From: Bacillota bacterium
GTDB taxonomy: Bacteria; Bacillota; Clostridia; Lachnospirales; Lachnospiraceae
DNA: 64,000 bases
Direction of reading: 5' to 3'
Assembly (NCBI GenBank): GCA_023409835.1
Contig: JAEYQV010000072.1
Span: 1 to 64,000, forward strand
Shown: positions 1 to 8,768 of the stretch, one piece after another
Layout of the letters: each line of letters begins with the position of its first letter
Numbering within the stretch: the first letter of the stretch is position 1
The notes under the pieces: generated by a model
Told to the model about the DNA's origin: nothing
Database searches by the model: none
What the model saw: only the letters and a program-made list of their open reading frames with translations
Made by a program: the position numbers and the translations under genes

Positions 1-64
1 TAACCAACAGATTTGTCTGTATTGGTATTGAATAATGGTAAGTAAATAAAGTATAATGGAGTCC

Positions 65-144
65 ATAACAATGACAATCCTTTCGAGTGATTTTTGTGTG
101 TGTGGTAACTCCAATAATACTCGAAAATAGGGGGTCATTGTTAT
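65..144 (+). terminator. Long two-part hairpin, probable terminator of a gene left of the window
   Basis: An 11-bp perfect inverted repeat (65-75 with 134-144) encloses a second 8-bp one (81-88 with 119-126). A T-rich stretch (141-151) follows the outer arm on the + strand. The layout fits a terminator for transcription entering from the left, but the loop is much longer than usual, so a structured RNA end is possible. Confidence 0.45.
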
Positions 145-200
145 TTTTATTTAAAAAACTTTGTAACCCTCGAAAAATAAAGGTTTTGAAGGAAAAACGG

Positions 201-218
201 AGTGTCAGACTTGACACT
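201..218. promoter_or_regulatory. Candidate operator upstream of the serine hydrolase operon
   Basis: A perfect 7-bp inverted repeat (AGTGTCA, 4-bp centre, TGACACT) lies 26 bp before the first start codon. It could be a repressor site or an early mRNA hairpin. No regulator gene adjoins it. Confidence 0.3.
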
Positions 219-244
219 ACCTTATTATTGATGGGAGGGAGAAT

Positions 245-1405
245 ATGATAAGTGCTGCGACACAATATACACCGGAAGAGGTAGGCTATGATCCGGACAG
301 GATTGATGCGGTTAACCGTCATTTTGAGGATCTGATTAACAGAAAGAAGATACTGTCGGCAAATTTCTGTATGGCAAGGGATGGTAAGATCTTTGTTAAT
401 AATGCGATGGGGAAGCTGTCCTTCCGGGAGGAGGATACCAGGTCGTTAAAGCCGGACACCATCCAACGGATTGCCTCTATTGGGAAGATGTTCTATGCCA
501 TAGCGATCTGGCAGCTGGTGGAGGATGGCAAGCTACGGATCAATCAAAGGGTAGGTGAGATCATTGAGGAGTTCGAGGAGCAGCCCTTCCATGATATAAC
601 GATCGCCCACCTCTTAACCCATACCTCCGGACTTCAGGCGGACGGAGGCTGTTTCGAGAATAAATATTTCCAGTCACCTTTTTGCTTCTTAAAGGAAGAA
701 AACAAGGAGAGCTGGATTGCATCCTCCTTAAAAAGCGGCATGCAGAAGAAGCCGGGAGAGGAATGGGCATATAACAGCTTCGGGTACACCTATCTCGGGG
801 AGATTATTACCAGGGTGAGCGGCCAGTTTGCACGGGATTATGTCACTGAGCACATTATTAAGCCCTGCGGACTTAAGGATACCGGATATAATTTTAATCA
901 GGAGGAAGTGGCGAAGCGGTTCAACATCATGGGAGAACGTGAAGCACAATACGTGGAAAGCATCCTAAGCGGTGAGTACCTGAAAAAGGAACAAAGCAGT
1001 TATTGGTCAACGATACCCATGTATTCCATGTATTCCACCGCATATGACCTATGCCGCTTCGGAATTATGCTGCAGCAGTATGGTTATCTTGATGGAGTAC
1101 GGATTCTTAGCAGGAAGGCGATAGAGAAGATGACAACCCTCTATACCGCACCTCATATTAAGGATTATTGCTGGAATGCCGGAGGAGTATACCGGGAATA
1201 CGGACTGGGACCGGATATGCGCTGTAATGATGCCAGCCTCTATACAAAGGGAACCTATTTCCATGAGGGAGCCGGAGGGTGCTGTCTGATCGTAGATCCT
1301 CATGAGAAGCTGGTAGCAGCCTGGTTCATCCCGTTCGTGAAGGATGTCTGGTGCCCGGAGCCGCTATATAACGCAGCGGCAGTCATGTGGTCGGGATTAA
1401 AATAG
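245..1405 (+). CDS. Serine hydrolase, beta-lactamase/class C esterase family (copy 1)
   Basis: A 386-residue member of the beta-lactamase-fold serine hydrolases (PF00144: class C beta-lactamases, D-alanyl carboxypeptidases, EstB-type esterases). The nucleophile motif SxxK is S78-IGK81, the second motif is Y176-N-S, and a HEGAGG box at 340-345 takes the place of KTG. There is no signal peptide, so it should be cytoplasmic, which argues against a cell-wall peptidase and for a small ester or amide substrate. The start is supported by GGGAGGGAG eight bases upstream. It is followed 32 bp later by a close paralogue and then an ABC exporter, apparently one operon. The substrate is unknown. Confidence 0.85.
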   Translation: MISAATQYTPEEVGYDPDRIDAVNRHFEDLINRKKILSANFCMARDGKIFVNNAMGKLSFREEDTRSLKPDTIQRIASIGKMFYAIAIWQLVEDGKLRINQRVGEIIEEFEEQPFHDITIAHLLTHTSGLQADGGCFENKYFQSPFCFLKEENKESWIASSLKSGMQKKPGEEWAYNSFGYTYLGEIITRVSGQFARDYVTEHIIKPCGLKDTGYNFNQEEVAKRFNIMGEREAQYVESILSGEYLKKEQSSYWSTIPMYSMYSTAYDLCRFGIMLQQYGYLDGVRILSRKAIEKMTTLYTAPHIKDYCWNAGGVYREYGLGPDMRCNDASLYTKGTYFHEGAGGCCLIVDPHEKLVAAWFIPFVKDVWCPEPLYNAAAVMWSGLK

Positions 1406-1437
1406 TCTAACAATACAGGGATAGGGAGGAAAGGAAA

Positions 1438-2604
1438 ATGATAAGGAACAATACGCCATTTACACCGGAGGAGGTGGGCTATGACGCCTCCAGAATTGAT
1501 GCGGTTAATAAGCATTTTGAAGATCTGATTGCGAAGAAGAAGATTATCTCTGCTAATTACTGTATGGCTAGAGACGGCAAGGTGTTTGCGGAAGCCGCCC
1601 TTGGAAAGCTGTCATACCGGGAGGAGGATCCCAGGGAAGCACGACCGGATATGATTCAGTGGATTGCATCGATTACGAAGCTGGTTACCTCGATTGCCAT
1701 CTGGCAGCTGGTGGAGGACGGCAAGCTGAGAGTTAACCAGAAGGTAGGAGAAATCATCGAGGAATTCTCCCATAAGCCCTTTGACGAGATTACAATCGCG
1801 CATCTCCTAACCCATACCTCGGGACTGCATCCGGACCCCGGATGCTTTCCGAATAAATACTTCCAGTCTCCCTGGGTTTATATCGAGCAGGCTAAGGGCG
1901 AAAACTGGATTGAGGCTGCCTTAAAAAGTGGTATGAGGATGAAGCCCGGTGAGGAATGGGCATATTGCTCCTTTGGCTTCGTTATTCTCGGTGAGCTGAT
2001 TACCAGAGCCAGCGGACAGCTTTCGAATGATTATATTATGGAACATATTATAAAGCCCTGCGGAATGAAGGATACTATGTTCGATATAGACCGTAGGGAG
2101 GTTGCTCTCAGGTCAAATATCATGAATGAAGAGGTGGAAAGGAAAGTGAAGGCTCTTCTGGAGGGAACCTATCAGGAAACGGAGGAGGATCAGATCTGGA
2201 GGAAGATACCGCAGACCGGTGGAGGGCTTTTCTCAACGGCCTATGACCTATGCAGGCTCGGAATGATGCTGCAGCAGGGAGGTTATATCGACGGGGTTCG
2301 TATTATTGGAAGGAAAGCCATCGAGAAGATGACCACTCTTTATACCGCCCCTCATATTCGGGATTATTGCTGGGGTGCCGGAGGAGCCTATCGTGAGTAC
2401 GGACTTGGACCGGATATGCGCTGCAACGATGCGAGCCTGTATACGAAGGGAACCTTCTTCCATGAGGGGGCCGGTGGCTGCTGTTTGATCGTTGATCCTA
2501 AGGAGAAGCTGGTAGCAGCCTGGTTCATTCCGTTCGTGAATGATGTCTGGTGCCCGGAACCCTTATATAATGCGGCAGCGGTGATGTGGTCCGGACTCAA
2601 ATGA
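1438..2604 (+). CDS. Serine hydrolase, beta-lactamase family (copy 2, tandem paralogue)
   Basis: A 388-residue paralogue of the preceding gene; most residues are identical by eye, especially from the HEGAGG box to the C-terminus. The nucleophile motif reads SITK, the second motif YCS instead of YNS, and HEGAGG is conserved, so both copies look catalytically intact. AGGGAGGAAAGGAAA precedes the ATG. The pair arose by tandem duplication, and they diverge mainly around residues 215-260, which may alter substrate choice. No signal peptide. The ABC-2 genes follow at once, so hydrolysis may be tied to export or self-protection, but nothing in the sequence proves that. Confidence 0.85.
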   Translation: MIRNNTPFTPEEVGYDASRIDAVNKHFEDLIAKKKIISANYCMARDGKVFAEAALGKLSYREEDPREARPDMIQWIASITKLVTSIAIWQLVEDGKLRVNQKVGEIIEEFSHKPFDEITIAHLLTHTSGLHPDPGCFPNKYFQSPWVYIEQAKGENWIEAALKSGMRMKPGEEWAYCSFGFVILGELITRASGQLSNDYIMEHIIKPCGMKDTMFDIDRREVALRSNIMNEEVERKVKALLEGTYQETEEDQIWRKIPQTGGGLFSTAYDLCRLGMMLQQGGYIDGVRIIGRKAIEKMTTLYTAPHIRDYCWGAGGAYREYGLGPDMRCNDASLYTKGTFFHEGAGGCCLIVDPKEKLVAAWFIPFVNDVWCPEPLYNAAAVMWSGLK

Positions 2605-2646
2605 TGTTATCCGTACAATAATAGCTACAGTTTGTTTGGAGGAGCT

Positions 2647-3465
2647 ATGAATTACATACGACATAAATTAGAAGTTTTAAGGGCAGTAGCCATGGTAACC
2701 TATAAGGAATGGGGCGCTTACCGCACCCATTCCATGGTTTCCATCTTCGTGGGTCCCGTATACTTTATTGTTCAGTATTTTATCTGGACGGCAGCCTATG
2801 GAGGCAGATCCGAATTAAATGGGATGGAGCTGTCCCAGATGATTACCTATTTCGGGGCATCGACACTAATCGGATATCTGACAATGGATTTTGCGGACTG
2901 GAATCTCCAGATGCTGATACGTACCGGGAGATTTCTGACCTTTGCTTTAAGACCGATTCATCATCGGTTCTTTGCATTTTCCCAGAAGCTTGGACACAGA
3001 GTTCTGGGGCTGATCTTTGAATTCATCCCCTGCTATATCATATTTACCCTGCTCTTCGGAATTGACATGGTTCCACAGAATCTGGGGTGGACTCTCCTAT
3101 CCATAGCATTGGCATTCCTGATGACCTTCTACATCCATTATATCCTTGGCATGACGGCCTTCTGGTTTACACAGTCCTCCGGTATCAGGAGGGTGTTTGA
3201 CTTATTATCCGGAGTATTCTCGGGAGTCTTTATTCCGTTGGTTTTCTTTCCGGTAGGATTGCAGAAGGCACTGTTTTTCCTGCCCTTCCCCTATATGTCC
3301 TATGTACCGGTCATGGTATTTACCGGAAGGTTTACACTGGCCGGTATTGATATGGAGATACCGGAGATCGTCTGTATTCAGGCAGTTGCAGTCGGGATAA
3401 CGATACTGCTGAGCGAAGTAATATATCGTGCTTCCATGAGACACTTTAACGGGGTCGGAGCATAG
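2647..3465 (+). CDS. ABC-2 type transporter permease, first subunit
   Basis: An integral membrane protein of about 272 residues with roughly six hydrophobic segments, resembling the permeases of uncharacterised ABC-2 exporters (the family once called DUF990). The frame is open from an in-frame TTG at 2632, but GGAGG lies just before the ATG at 2647, so the start is placed there. It pairs with a second permease and an ATPase immediately downstream, the usual three-gene set. Such systems export drugs, lipids or peptides. The substrate here is unknown, although the adjacent serine hydrolases suggest a shared substrate. Confidence 0.85.
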   Translation: MNYIRHKLEVLRAVAMVTYKEWGAYRTHSMVSIFVGPVYFIVQYFIWTAAYGGRSELNGMELSQMITYFGASTLIGYLTMDFADWNLQMLIRTGRFLTFALRPIHHRFFAFSQKLGHRVLGLIFEFIPCYIIFTLLFGIDMVPQNLGWTLLSIALAFLMTFYIHYILGMTAFWFTQSSGIRRVFDLLSGVFSGVFIPLVFFPVGLQKALFFLPFPYMSYVPVMVFTGRFTLAGIDMEIPEIVCIQAVAVGITILLSEVIYRASMRHFNGVGA

Positions 3466-3544
3466 TGAGAGATTTTCCAAAGCTTTCACTCACAAGGTTT
3501 GTGTCAAGTGTGTATGCAAATTATTCGCAGGAATGAGAGGAAAT

Positions 3545-4327
3545 ATGAAACGATATTTAATAATTTATAAGGAATGTATCAAGGTGGCTTTTGCAGCGGC
3601 CTCCACCTATCGATTGAATTTCTTCTTAAACTGTATCATCATGCTGCTCGGAGATATCCTGTTTCCATTGATTACCATTTTGATTTACGGTTCGGGAGCG
3701 GGCTTCAGCGGCTGGACAGTTTATGAGGTATTGCTGATACAATCGGTATTTACGATGTCCATGGCAATCGCGGACATGACCTTCCACGGGATATTATGGG
3801 CAACCATGGGACATGTTCGGGAGGGAAATCTGGAAATGGTATTGATCCTGCCGGTGGATACGATGTTTATTCTGATGGCTCGAACCTTTTCCATCGATGC
3901 CGTTGGATTACTCGTCGGAGGGTTGGCTATCTTCATCGTTGCGCTGGTTAATATTACTGCTCCCACGCTGTTTATGTGGCTTCAGTTCGGGGCACTGTTT
4001 CTGATCGGTCTGTCTGTTATGATGGGGATTGCTCTTATGATGGCCGCAACCTCCTTTAAGTGGGTTGGTAACTCCCGTATCCCGGAGATATTTGACAGTA
4101 TCCGAAGCTTTGGTAAATATCCGCAGAATATTTTCCCCCGTGCTTTGGTTATGATTACCTCCCTGGTGATCCCGGTAGCCATGATCGGCTATTATCCGGC
4201 GACCGCTTTACTGGGAAGAGAAAGCCTGACGATGTTTATTTTTATGATACCCTGCCTGATTTTTCTTGCGGTCGGGGTGATTCTGTATCGGCATATGGTA
4301 AGTCTGTATCAGGGTGTTGGAGGCTGA
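3545..4327 (+). CDS. ABC-2 type transporter permease, second subunit
   Basis: The second membrane subunit of the exporter, about 260 residues with six predicted membrane segments. The ATG at 3545 is preferred over one at 3533 because AGAGG sits four bases upstream of it, whereas the earlier ATG has little spacing. The 79-bp gap after the first permease holds no clear terminator, so the two should be co-transcribed. The two permeases are homologous in layout but clearly diverged, implying a heterodimeric channel with one shared ATPase. Confidence 0.85.
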   Translation: MKRYLIIYKECIKVAFAAASTYRLNFFLNCIIMLLGDILFPLITILIYGSGAGFSGWTVYEVLLIQSVFTMSMAIADMTFHGILWATMGHVREGNLEMVLILPVDTMFILMARTFSIDAVGLLVGGLAIFIVALVNITAPTLFMWLQFGALFLIGLSVMMGIALMMAATSFKWVGNSRIPEIFDSIRSFGKYPQNIFPRALVMITSLVIPVAMIGYYPATALLGRESLTMFIFMIPCLIFLAVGVILYRHMVSLYQGVGG

Positions 4328-4367
4328 CACCTGAATTCGTTCATATAAAAACAGAATGGGGACTAAT

Positions 4368-5360
4368 ATGGGAAATATCATTACAGTGGAAAACTTAACA
4401 AAAAGGTACGAAACCTATAAAAGAGGAAGTGGGTTTAAGGAAAGCATCAGGACCCTGTTCCACCGGGAGAAGGTACCGGTCATTGCGGTAAATCAAATCT
4501 CCTTCCATGTAGAGAGTGGGGATATCATTGGGATTCTGGGTCCGAACGGTGCCGGAAAATCCACGACAATCAAGATGCTGACGGGAACCTTATATCCCAC
4601 GGAGGGAAAGATCGATGTAATGGGATATAATCCAACCAAGAATCGGAAGAGCTATGTGCATCAGATCGGTGCCGTGTTCGGACAGAAATCGCAGCTTATC
4701 TGGGATATCCCTCCGGTTGACAGCTTCCGTATGAACAAGGCCATCTATGGGGTGTCCGACAAGGATTATGACGAGCGCCTGGCCCGGATGTCACAGCTCT
4801 TCGGCGTTGAGGACTATATCACGAGACCCACCCGGGTGCTATCTCTCGGAGAAAGAATGAAGTGTGAGTTTATCATGGCCATGCTGCATAATCCGAAGGT
4901 AGTCTTCCTGGATGAACCGACAATCGGACTGGATGTAATCGCAAAGCAGAAAATCAGAGATTTTATTCATGAGATGAATAAGCAGGGAACCACCTTCATC
5001 CTGACGACCCATGATCTGGAGGATGTAGAGCAGCTGGCACGGAATGTGGTTATTATCAACCACGGAGAGAAGGTATTCGACGACTCCATCCAGAAGCTGA
5101 GGACAGTATTGGGTGCAAAGAAGATTGTCCAGCTGACGCTTCAGAAGCCGGTGGAGAGTTTGGATATGGAAGGAGCCCGTATCGAAGAAAGGGAGTCGGA
5201 GCTTAATATAACCGTAAGCGTAGATCTGGATATCATCAGCATCAATGACTTTATGTCCAGATTATCCGAGACCTGTTCCTTCACCGATATCTCCATTAAA
5301 GAGATGCCGATGGAAACCATCATCACCCACATTTATCAAAGTAAGGCAGATGCCGAGTAA
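4368..5360 (+). CDS. ABC transporter ATP-binding protein of the ABC-2 exporter
   Basis: About 330 residues. Walker A GPNGAGKST is near residue 65, the signature is the variant LSLGER typical of this subfamily, Walker B is VVFLDEPTIGLD, and TTHD forms the H-loop. The last 80 residues make an accessory domain. The start is placed at 4368 because GGGGA precedes it, with an alternative in-frame ATG at 4356. It energises the two permeases just upstream. The subfamily includes exporters of unknown substrate next to drug- or peptide-modifying enzymes. Confidence 0.9.
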   Translation: MGNIITVENLTKRYETYKRGSGFKESIRTLFHREKVPVIAVNQISFHVESGDIIGILGPNGAGKSTTIKMLTGTLYPTEGKIDVMGYNPTKNRKSYVHQIGAVFGQKSQLIWDIPPVDSFRMNKAIYGVSDKDYDERLARMSQLFGVEDYITRPTRVLSLGERMKCEFIMAMLHNPKVVFLDEPTIGLDVIAKQKIRDFIHEMNKQGTTFILTTHDLEDVEQLARNVVIINHGEKVFDDSIQKLRTVLGAKKIVQLTLQKPVESLDMEGARIEERESELNITVSVDLDIISINDFMSRLSETCSFTDISIKEMPMETIITHIYQSKADAE

Positions 5361-5443
5361 ACGAAAGCGGTGCATATTCCGGTTGTATTTCTCCGAAAAT
5401 TCGGGTAAAATAATCCGTAATATTAGACATTGGAGGAACCGGA

Positions 5444-6145
5444 ATGAAGAAAATCGGAATCATCGGCGCGATGGAGGAAGAGGTTAATATAGTAAAAGGA
5501 CGGATGCAGGAGGTAACAATCCGGCGGATCGCATCCATGGACTTCTATGAAGGAACAATAGACGGAAAGCAGGCCGTAGTGGTTCACAGCGGAATCGGTA
5601 AGGTGAATGCCGCTGTCTGTACGCAGATCCTCTGTGATATTTTTCAAGTGGATGCGGTTGTGAATACCGGTGTAGCCGGTTCCCTAAGAAATGAGATCGA
5701 TATTGCTGATATTGTGTTGTCCACGGATGCACTGCAGCATGATATGGATGCCACGGGCTTCGGCTATGAAGCCGGAGTAATTCCAAGAATGGAGCAGTCG
5801 ATATTTTTAGCAGATCCTAAGCTGAAGAAGCTGGCTGAGAACATCTGTCGGGAAGAGCTGACTGAGGTCGGAGTTCATTCCGGCCGTATCGTAAGCGGTG
5901 ACCAATTCATCTCCGACCAGAAGAAGAAGGAGTGGCTGGTATCCAACTTCCAGGGCTATTGTACCGAGATGGAGGGAGCGGCTGTGGCTCAGACAGCCTA
6001 TTTAAACGGAATTCCCTTCTTAATCGTAAGAGCAATCTCTGATAAGGCAGATCACAGTGCTGAGATGGCGTATTCCGAATTTGAAGAGCTGGCAATTAGT
6101 AATACGGTCACACTAGTTACCAGCCTGATAAGGCAGTATGAATAA
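5444..6145 (+). CDS. mtnN: 5'-methylthioadenosine/S-adenosylhomocysteine nucleosidase
   Basis: A 233-residue enzyme (the usual family length) that hydrolyses MTA and SAH to adenine plus the thioribose or ribosyl-homocysteine, part of the methyl cycle and AI-2 precursor formation. The N-terminus IGIIGAMEEEV is diagnostic. MEGAAVAQTA carries the substrate-binding Met-Glu and RAISDKAD the catalytic Asp. GGAGG sits nine bases before the ATG. It follows the ABC exporter by 83 bp and may be read with it. The cytoplasmic assignment is secure. Confidence 0.95.
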   Translation: MKKIGIIGAMEEEVNIVKGRMQEVTIRRIASMDFYEGTIDGKQAVVVHSGIGKVNAAVCTQILCDIFQVDAVVNTGVAGSLRNEIDIADIVLSTDALQHDMDATGFGYEAGVIPRMEQSIFLADPKLKKLAENICREELTEVGVHSGRIVSGDQFISDQKKKEWLVSNFQGYCTEMEGAAVAQTAYLNGIPFLIVRAISDKADHSAEMAYSEFEELAISNTVTLVTSLIRQYE

Positions 6146-6183
6146 CTGATTCGTTCGTCTTAATTCTGACTGATATAAGAAGC

Positions 6184-6300
6184 CCCCTACGCTTCTTCAC
6201 CACAAGGGACACACGGAGAGACACCTCCAACGGATGTTTTCTTATCATCATCAAGAGGCCTCCGACTGTTTCTTATGAGAAGAAGCGTAGGGGTTTTTTT
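6184..6300 (+). ncRNA. Structured 3' element: long-arm hairpin with 82-nt loop and T-run
   Basis: A perfect 14-bp inverted repeat (6184-6197 with 6280-6293) is followed directly by seven T residues (6294-6300). The 82-nt loop holds smaller hairpins, e.g. GGAG...CTCC at 6215-6228 and an alternative CGGAG/CTCCG pairing. It may simply be the mtnN terminator with an inserted loop, or the 3' end of a small RNA. It matches no riboswitch class I recognise. Confidence 0.5.
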
Positions 6301-6423
6301 GTACCATCGGGCGTATTTGAGTGAATATTCCGGATCTGCCGGCATTAGAGACAAGGACTTTCTTCAAATTGTATAGTAATCAGGGCGGGAAAGGAGCTTG
6401 CGTCGGCAAATTAACCAATTAGC

Positions 6424-6436
6424 TGTAATAATTACA
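6424..6436. promoter_or_regulatory. Candidate operator (13-bp palindrome) upstream of the MoxR operon
   Basis: A perfect palindrome, TGTAAT-A-ATTACA, lies 21 bp before the -35 box of the promoter at 6458, with a further TGTAAT half-site at 6445-6450. The position suits an activator or repressor. The regulator is not identifiable from the window. Confidence 0.35.
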
Positions 6437-6457
6437 AAAAAAACTGTAATTCTTACC

Positions 6458-6487
6458 TTGAAGTGAATAAACTAGATACATTATAAT
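6458..6487 (+). promoter_or_regulatory. Promoter of the MoxR-DUF58-transglutaminase operon
   Basis: TTGAAG (6458-6463), an 18-bp spacer and a perfect TATAAT (6482-6487) form a good sigma-A promoter 43 bp before the TTG start of the MoxR gene. The rest of the 6301-6450 gap holds no gene I can support. Confidence 0.65.
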
Positions 6488-6530
6488 GATGGAAGAATTC
6501 AGCAAAATTGGAAAGCGAAGGTGAAAACGA

Positions 6531-7472
6531 TTGGAAAATCAAACAAAAATTGCTCAAATGATTCACAATATGGAGCAGATCATGGTAGGGAAGAGGGAAG
6601 CTATTGAGTATACCCTGATCGCTCTTCTTGGCGGAGGACACCTGCTGCTGGAGGATGTACCCGGTGTCGGAAAGACCACCCTGGCAAAGACGATAGCACA
6701 GACCATCAACTGTGGATTTACACGAATTCAGTTCACCCCGGACACCTTACCGAGTGATATTACCGGATTATCCATCTATAACATGCAGACCGGAAGCTTT
6801 GAATACTCCAAGGGAGCGATCATGAACAACATCATCCTGGCGGATGAAATTAACCGTACCTCCCCGAAGACCCAGGCCAGCCTTCTGGAAGCCATGGAAG
6901 AAAAACAGGTGACGGTGGACGGTGTTACATACCCTCTGGCAAGACCCTTTATGGTAATTGCAACGCAGAATCCGATTGATTATCTGGGTACCTATAACCT
7001 GCCGGAAGCGCAGCTTGACCGTTTTATGATGAAGATATCCATCGGGTATCCACAAGCCTCCGAGGAACGACTGATCGCGGATCGTTTTCTAAATCATGAG
7101 CTGACTCAGAAGCTGGAGCCGGTAGTGGACGGAGAAACTGTGCTAAAGATGCAGAAAGAAGTAGAGCAGGTGAAGGTGAATCAGGATCTGATTAATTATA
7201 TTACCAAGATTATCCAGGAGACCCGTAAGGACAATAATATTGCCTTAGGTGCAAGTCCCAGGGCAACTCTGGCGCTTCTTCGTGCAGCTCAGGCCCATGC
7301 CTATATCCAGAACAGAAGCTACTGCATCCCGGATGATATCATCAAATTAATTCCTTCCGTTGTTGCCCACAGAATTATCCTGTCTCCGGAAGCAAGACTA
7401 TCTCAGGTCAAGGTGGAGAAGATATTAAAGGGTATCGTGTCAAAGGTACCCGTGCCGGTATTAAATCACTGA
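6531..7472 (+). CDS. MoxR family AAA+ ATPase
   Basis: A 313-residue AAA+ ATPase of the MoxR group, thought to act as a chaperone or maturation factor for envelope proteins. Walker A is GVGKTT near residue 46, Walker B is ILADEINR and sensor 1 is ATQNPID. The start is TTG at 6531, supported by AAGGTG eight bases upstream; the first ATG would cut off nine conserved residues. It heads the classic MoxR / DUF58 / transglutaminase operon. Confidence 0.9.
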   Translation: MENQTKIAQMIHNMEQIMVGKREAIEYTLIALLGGGHLLLEDVPGVGKTTLAKTIAQTINCGFTRIQFTPDTLPSDITGLSIYNMQTGSFEYSKGAIMNNIILADEINRTSPKTQASLLEAMEEKQVTVDGVTYPLARPFMVIATQNPIDYLGTYNLPEAQLDRFMMKISIGYPQASEERLIADRFLNHELTQKLEPVVDGETVLKMQKEVEQVKVNQDLINYITKIIQETRKDNNIALGASPRATLALLRAAQAHAYIQNRSYCIPDDIIKLIPSVVAHRIILSPEARLSQVKVEKILKGIVSKVPVPVLNH

Positions 7473-7540
7473 TGCTAAACCCTGCCTGATTAGAATGGTC
7501 GGGCTGTAATCTTATGTCGCATATATAAGGATGACCAGAT

Positions 7541-8737
7541 ATGAAAACAAACCGTATCATCTGTGCACTAGCTATTATTGGCAGCGGAGTTTTTGCTTCC
7601 TATTACGGAGGTAATATTTCCTATGCCCTATTTTATATGTGTATTTTTATTCCGATCATATCCTTCCTGTATACCGTATATGTCTATTTCCGTTTTAAAA
7701 TCTATCAGTCCATGGAGAGTTTTTTGGTGGTAAAGGGGGATTGGACCGCCTATTCGTTTATCATAGCAAATGAAGACGTTATCGCCTTCCGGAACGTTAA
7801 GGTTAATTTCTTGACAGACAAATCCAAGATAGAGGATACCTCGAAGAGTATGGAATATTGTCTTCTGCCAAATGAGAAGGATATGCTGCAGACGAAGATA
7901 CGATGTAATTACCGCGGAGAATATTACGTCGGGGTAAATTCCATCGAAGTAACAGATTTACTGTTTCTATTTACGATTACATATCCGATCGGCTCTAAGC
8001 TTAAGGCCGTTGTCCTGCCAAGAGTTGTGCCGTTGGAGTACTTGGGAATCGCGCCGCCGCAGGTAGATGTAAAGAACCCTGTCCGTAACAGCAACTTTAC
8101 GGAGGAGGAGCTGGATACGGAGATGCGAAAGTATAACCCCGGAGATAACAGGAAGAGAATTCATTGGAAGGCCTCCGCTAAGCTGCAGGAGCTCCACAGC
8201 AGAAAATATCATCAAAAACCAAAGGCTGAGATTGTTTTGTTCATGGATTTAATGAAGATGAAAGAGGAGGAGCTTCAGGTCGTTATCGTAGAGGATGGAA
8301 TCATAGAGAGCATCCTGGCCATCGTGAAATACTATTCTCAAAGGGGTACACCCTCCACAATTATCTATGATATGGAGGGCAAGAGGCAGATTTCGATTGC
8401 ATCTCCTGAAGCATTCAATGTTTTTTATAAAGCCTGTGTCTCCCTCCATTTTAATGCGAAGATAACCGTCAGTGACCTGATGAGAGAGCGGCTCCTCAGG
8501 GGTGATGAAGGGCTTTTTTATGTGGCCGCGACACATCTGCTTACGAAGGAATTCTATATGGCTTCCCTCCAAGTACTTGCGGGAGGAAATCATCTCTGTG
8601 TGCTGTTTGTCAGCGATGATGTAACAGAGCCGACGAAGGAGCTGATCGGAAGCCTTAAGCTGGCAGGAGCAGTGGTGTATCAGATCACATCCGAGGACGA
8701 GATCAGCAAGGTGCTTACATCGGAAATAATCCAATAG
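7541..8737 (+). CDS. DUF58 domain protein
   Basis: 398 residues: two N-terminal membrane segments (about 8-48), a beta-rich middle part, and the DUF58 signature YNPGDNRKRIHWKASAK near residues 196-212, ahead of a von Willebrand A-like fold. DUF58 proteins accompany MoxR ATPases and membrane transglutaminases; the set is linked to cell-envelope stress and morphology. It lies 68 bp after the ATPase and 31 bp before the transglutaminase. The molecular activity of the family is not established. Confidence 0.85.
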   Translation: MKTNRIICALAIIGSGVFASYYGGNISYALFYMCIFIPIISFLYTVYVYFRFKIYQSMESFLVVKGDWTAYSFIIANEDVIAFRNVKVNFLTDKSKIEDTSKSMEYCLLPNEKDMLQTKIRCNYRGEYYVGVNSIEVTDLLFLFTITYPIGSKLKAVVLPRVVPLEYLGIAPPQVDVKNPVRNSNFTEEELDTEMRKYNPGDNRKRIHWKASAKLQELHSRKYHQKPKAEIVLFMDLMKMKEEELQVVIVEDGIIESILAIVKYYSQRGTPSTIIYDMEGKRQISIASPEAFNVFYKACVSLHFNAKITVSDLMRERLLRGDEGLFYVAATHLLTKEFYMASLQVLAGGNHLCVLFVSDDVTEPTKELIGSLKLAGAVVYQITSEDEISKVLTSEIIQ

Positions 8738-8768
8738 ATTTTAATTCGTAGTATGGGAGGCAGTACCT

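Noticed and set aside
6321..6422. GTG-started 33-codon frame after the mtnN 3' element
   Set aside because: No ribosome site and no recognisable similarity.
8249..8734. Minus-strand open frame of 161 codons inside the DUF58 gene
   Set aside because: Shadow of the real gene on the other strand; no start signal or domain.
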